A stretch of 64,000 nucleotides of DNA. Origin: CBDFGK01 sp965247075 (lineage in GTDB: Bacteria; Pseudomonadota; Gammaproteobacteria; Pseudomonadales; Halieaceae). The stretch is from positions 558,001 through 622,000 of the forward strand of contig CBDFGK010000003.1 of assembly GCA_965247075.1 (NCBI GenBank). Direction: 5' to 3'. Below the pieces are notes generated by a model. The model was not told where the DNA came from and ran no database searches. It saw only the letters and a program-made list of their open reading frames with translations. Made by a program: the position numbers and the translations under genes. Below, piece by piece: positions 61,732 to 64,000 of this stretch; within the stretch, counting starts at the first letter, position 1, and every line of letters begins with the position of its first letter.

Positions 61732-63297
61732 GAGTCTGTCGGGGTTGACCCGAGCGAAGCAGGAGTACATTGCGCCCACTCAAGTACCCATTCCAATTTT
61801 TTGTTTGAACTGCCTCCCAAGGTGCAAAATTGGGCACCATTGCTCGGGATAAGGCTTCCCTTATTCATGCTCTCAGCCTCCCAGGGCGTACATGCGCTTC
61901 AGATTCCACGCCATGCACACCAAATTCCATTCACCTTGCGCCGCATCCCGCCCGCGAAGGTGAAACCGCCGAAACCCCATCACCTCTTTAACTATTCCAA
62001 ATACCGTTTCCACCGTGGATTTTCGTTTGGCATAGATTGCCTTACCCTCAGCGGTTCGCAATCGATATGCCATCGCTGTCACGGCATCGGCATCCGGTGG
62101 GCATGGGGGAGGTGTCCTGAATCGTTCATCCCAGGGAAGGTTGTGTCGCTCCCGATGATCCGAGATATAGGGTATGATCTCCGCGTCTTCACAGCGACCT
62201 ACGTTATCAGCGCTGAAGTAACCCGCATCCGCCAATAAGGCCTCCGCCTTGCCCAACTGCGCTTCCGCATCCGCCAATCCGTTCAGGGTCGGCTCAATCT
62301 CCTGCTTGTCATTCGGCTGCTGTGTGATGTGATTTTCCACAATCAGGTATGATTCGATATCAACGGCAGCCTGTGCGTTGTAGCCCTGCACAAATCCCTC
62401 CGAAGACGGCATGATGCGTGATTCTCCATCGGTAAAATTAACCTGATCCTTATCCCGTGGCCCGGGCTCAGGTGGCTTTGGCTCACGCCCTCTGGCTGGC
62501 TTGCCAGTCTCGGCTTCCTTGTCCTTGCGACACTTGAGCTTTGCCTCATACTCAGCCTGCTCGGCCTCAAAGCGTTCTTGCGCACGTCGCGCAATCTCTT
62601 CCTTGGCTTGCTTGATGGCCGCCAGCCGATCTTCCCGGCGCGCCAGTTCATCAGGAATGTCGATCGGCGGCTCATCTTCAATATCGGCCTGTGCAGCCCG
62701 CCTGAGCAGTGCCTGTACCTCGCGGCGAAGTTGCTCTTCCAGTTGGTTCGCATAGCCCCAGCTCATCGCCTTGTGCTTACTGGCGTTGGCTTTGATCTTG
62801 GTTCCGTCCAGGCTGACCTTGCCCAGCTTGAACACGCCCATCACCTTGGCGACCACCAATATCTGTACAAACAAACCTTCCAGTTCCGGCAGAAAACGCT
62901 TGCGGAAGGTGGCGATCGTGTCATGGTCCGGGTGCGCGTCTGCGGTGATATAACGGCAGGCAACAGAGTCGTGGGTCGCCTGCTCCAGCTTACGACTGGA
63001 GAATATCCCGGTCGCGTAACCGTAGAACAACAGCGCTACTAACACGGCGGGGTGATAGGGCTGTTTCCCACCGCCACCATAGCGAGTTACCAGTTCACTC
63101 AAGTCGAGTTGATCCACAATATCCACTACAAAACGTGCCAGGTGTTTCTCCGGCAACCAGTCCTGTAAGGAGGGCGGTAGCAGGTACGGAGTATCTCGAT
63201 TGATCGGCTGGAATTTGGCTGACATGGTAGCCTCGATCTCTTCTTGGTACGATGGGCTTATTCTATCATTAATGCTGTCGCTAAATCCGACAGACTC
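61732..63297. mobile_element. IS1182-family insertion sequence
   Basis: 1566 bp. The ends are inverted repeats: GAGTCTGTCGG at the left and CCGACAGACTC at the right, with partial match further in. The 4-bp target CTAG is present on both sides (61728-61731 and 63298-63301). It contains one intact transposase gene on the minus strand. The clean ends, duplication and intact gene suggest a recent insertion. Confidence 0.9.
61873..63225 (-). CDS. IS1182-family transposase
   Basis: 450 residues, intact. The DUF772 N-terminal domain (PYLLPPSLQDWLPEKHLARF, YHPAVLVALLFYGYATGIFS) is followed by the DDE core: SLDGTKIKANASKH gives the first Asp, LLADAGYFSADN the second, and STVETVFGIVKEVMGFRRF the Glu. 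A coiled-coil-like charged stretch (about 165-245) lies between the first and second Asp. It should cut and paste the surrounding 1566-bp element. It opposes the direction of the interrupted host gene. Confidence 0.94.
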   Translation of the reverse strand: MSAKFQPINRDTPYLLPPSLQDWLPEKHLARFVVDIVDQLDLSELVTRYGGGGKQPYHPAVLVALLFYGYATGIFSSRKLEQATHDSVACRYITADAHPDHDTIATFRKRFLPELEGLFVQILVVAKVMGVFKLGKVSLDGTKIKANASKHKAMSWGYANQLEEQLRREVQALLRRAAQADIEDEPPIDIPDELARREDRLAAIKQAKEEIARRAQERFEAEQAEYEAKLKCRKDKEAETGKPARGREPKPPEPGPRDKDQVNFTDGESRIMPSSEGFVQGYNAQAAVDIESYLIVENHITQQPNDKQEIEPTLNGLADAEAQLGKAEALLADAGYFSADNVGRCEDAEIIPYISDHRERHNLPWDERFRTPPPCPPDADAVTAMAYRLRTAEGKAIYAKRKSTVETVFGIVKEVMGFRRFHLRGRDAAQGEWNLVCMAWNLKRMYALGG

Positions 63298-63301
63298 CTA
63301 G

Positions 63302-64000
63302 TCCACATACTTTTGCCACTACTGATTCACTTTTTAACACCGCAAATAATGCTGATGCAATTGGTATACGTGGCTTTGCTGAGGGTAACCCTGTTGGTGA
63401 TCATTCAGCGCAGATAACGTCTGACGAAGTACCTGACGAAGCACCTGCCGTGACGGACACCACTCCGCCGACGGTGACCCTCGGCACCATTGCCGAAGGT
63501 GTGATTGGCACGGCGCAGGATTACGACATTACCTTCTCCGAGGAAGTAACCGGTTTGGCGGTGGGTGATTTCTCCGTTTCCACCGACATTGAGGCGTCCG
63601 GCGACCTTGTGGTGAATAGCGTGACCTCGGCCAGCGGCCCCAGCGCCACCTACACCATCAGCATCACCCCGCGAGCGACAGCCTTCACCCTGACCCTTAC
63701 CGCCAACAGCGTGATGGACACCGCGACCATCCCGAATACGGGCCCCGCGACCGCGGCGAGCGCGAGCGGCAGTGCCACCGCCGCCGTGGCGCTGAACGCG
63801 CCGGGCGCCCAGAGCTATACCTTGGGCACGACGATCACCGAGTTGGAGCTGCCGGCGGCGACCGGCGGCACCGGCACCCTGAACTACACCCTGACCGGGC
63901 CGGCGGGCGCCGACCTGCCGGACGGGCTGGCCTTTGACGCCGGCACACGCACGCTGTCCGGCACGCCGGGCACGGCGGCGAGCGCCACCACCCTGACCTA
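63302..64000 (+). pseudogene. Surface protein gene, part beyond the IS (open at window end)
   Basis: Joining 61731 to 63302, with one CTAG kept, gives an uninterrupted frame: VT then SPHTFATTDSLFNTANNADA, DTTPPTVTLGTIAEGVIGTA, and finally a putative Ig (He_PIG-like) domain, ELPAATGGTGTLNYTLTGPA and GLAFDAGTRTLSGTPG. The frame is still open at 64000, so the gene is longer than 3.8 kb without the IS. The first 150 bp is AT-rich like the FnIII part; then the GC-rich Ig units resume. Confidence 0.82.
63455..63784 (+). repeat. Intragenic Ig-domain repeat, unit 2
   Basis: Second copy of the Big-like domain unit at 60478; encodes GVIGTAQDYDITFSEEVTGL through SASGSATA. The high DNA similarity suggests recent duplication or gene conversion between units. 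Confidence 0.8.

Noticed and set aside
1..64000. CRISPR array, prophage or rRNA operon
   Set aside because: No regularly spaced short repeats, phage structural genes or rRNA sequence were seen anywhere in the window.

Overview
The window reads as the chromosome of a Gram-negative gammaproteobacterium, most likely a marine Cellvibrionales/Pseudomonas-like lineage. The main support is gene order: amgK-murU beside lptD-surA-pdxA-rsmA-apaH, then cca, folK-folB-tsaD, rpsU-yqeY-dnaG-rpoD, plus trpE-trpGDC without trpF/A/B. A large TonB-dependent receptor beside glycoside hydrolases fits an aquatic oligosaccharide user. This assignment is inference from synteny and protein resemblance; no search was run.

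Layout. (1) 1-11.1 kb is a galactoside-use locus: TonB-dependent receptor, GH42 beta-galactosidase, sodium/sugar symporter, GH36 alpha-galactosidase, D-galactonate dehydratase and a DgoR-like GntR regulator. A near-palindromic AT motif (core ATATGATAT, or one mismatch from it) lies in four control regions of this locus and is a candidate operator. (2) 11.1-18.6 kb is an accessory island ending at the 3' side of a tRNA-Ile2 gene. It holds a 105-bp dispersed repeat around an SRPBCC gene and a LysE/ArgO exporter gene, a decayed IS4-type transposase, an AlbA_2/HATPase gene, an orphan type I restriction HsdR, and a CDGSH protein. The hsdR leader and first codons occur three times, with the AlbA_2 gene between copies 1 and 2. 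(3) 18.6-57.1 kb is conserved core: sigma-70, primase, S21, t6A synthesis, folate, tRNA CCA addition, Ap4A hydrolase, rRNA dimethylation, pyridoxine, LPS and outer-membrane-protein assembly, peptidoglycan recycling, tryptophan synthesis with a leader/attenuator, ubiquinone, purines, fis-dusB, the acetyl-CoA carboxylase biotin subunits, DsbD, copper chaperone, DNA polymerase II, a PfkB kinase and PBP1b. (4) 57.1-64 kb is mobile and surface DNA: a frameshifted transposase, then a giant Ig-like repeat surface protein gene. That gene follows a 12-C tract, carries a frameshift, and is split by an intact IS1182-family element with a CTAG target duplication. Removing the element in silico restores the frame, and the gene runs off the window.

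How the parts work together. Region 1 would take up galactosides across the outer membrane, release galactose, import sugar with sodium, and feed galactonate to the DeLey-Doudoroff pathway, whose other enzymes are not in the window. Region 3 is housekeeping in tightly packed operons with many 4-bp start/stop overlaps. Regions 2 and 4 hold the recent change: gene turnover at a restriction locus, small repeats, insertion sequences and a possibly switchable surface protein.
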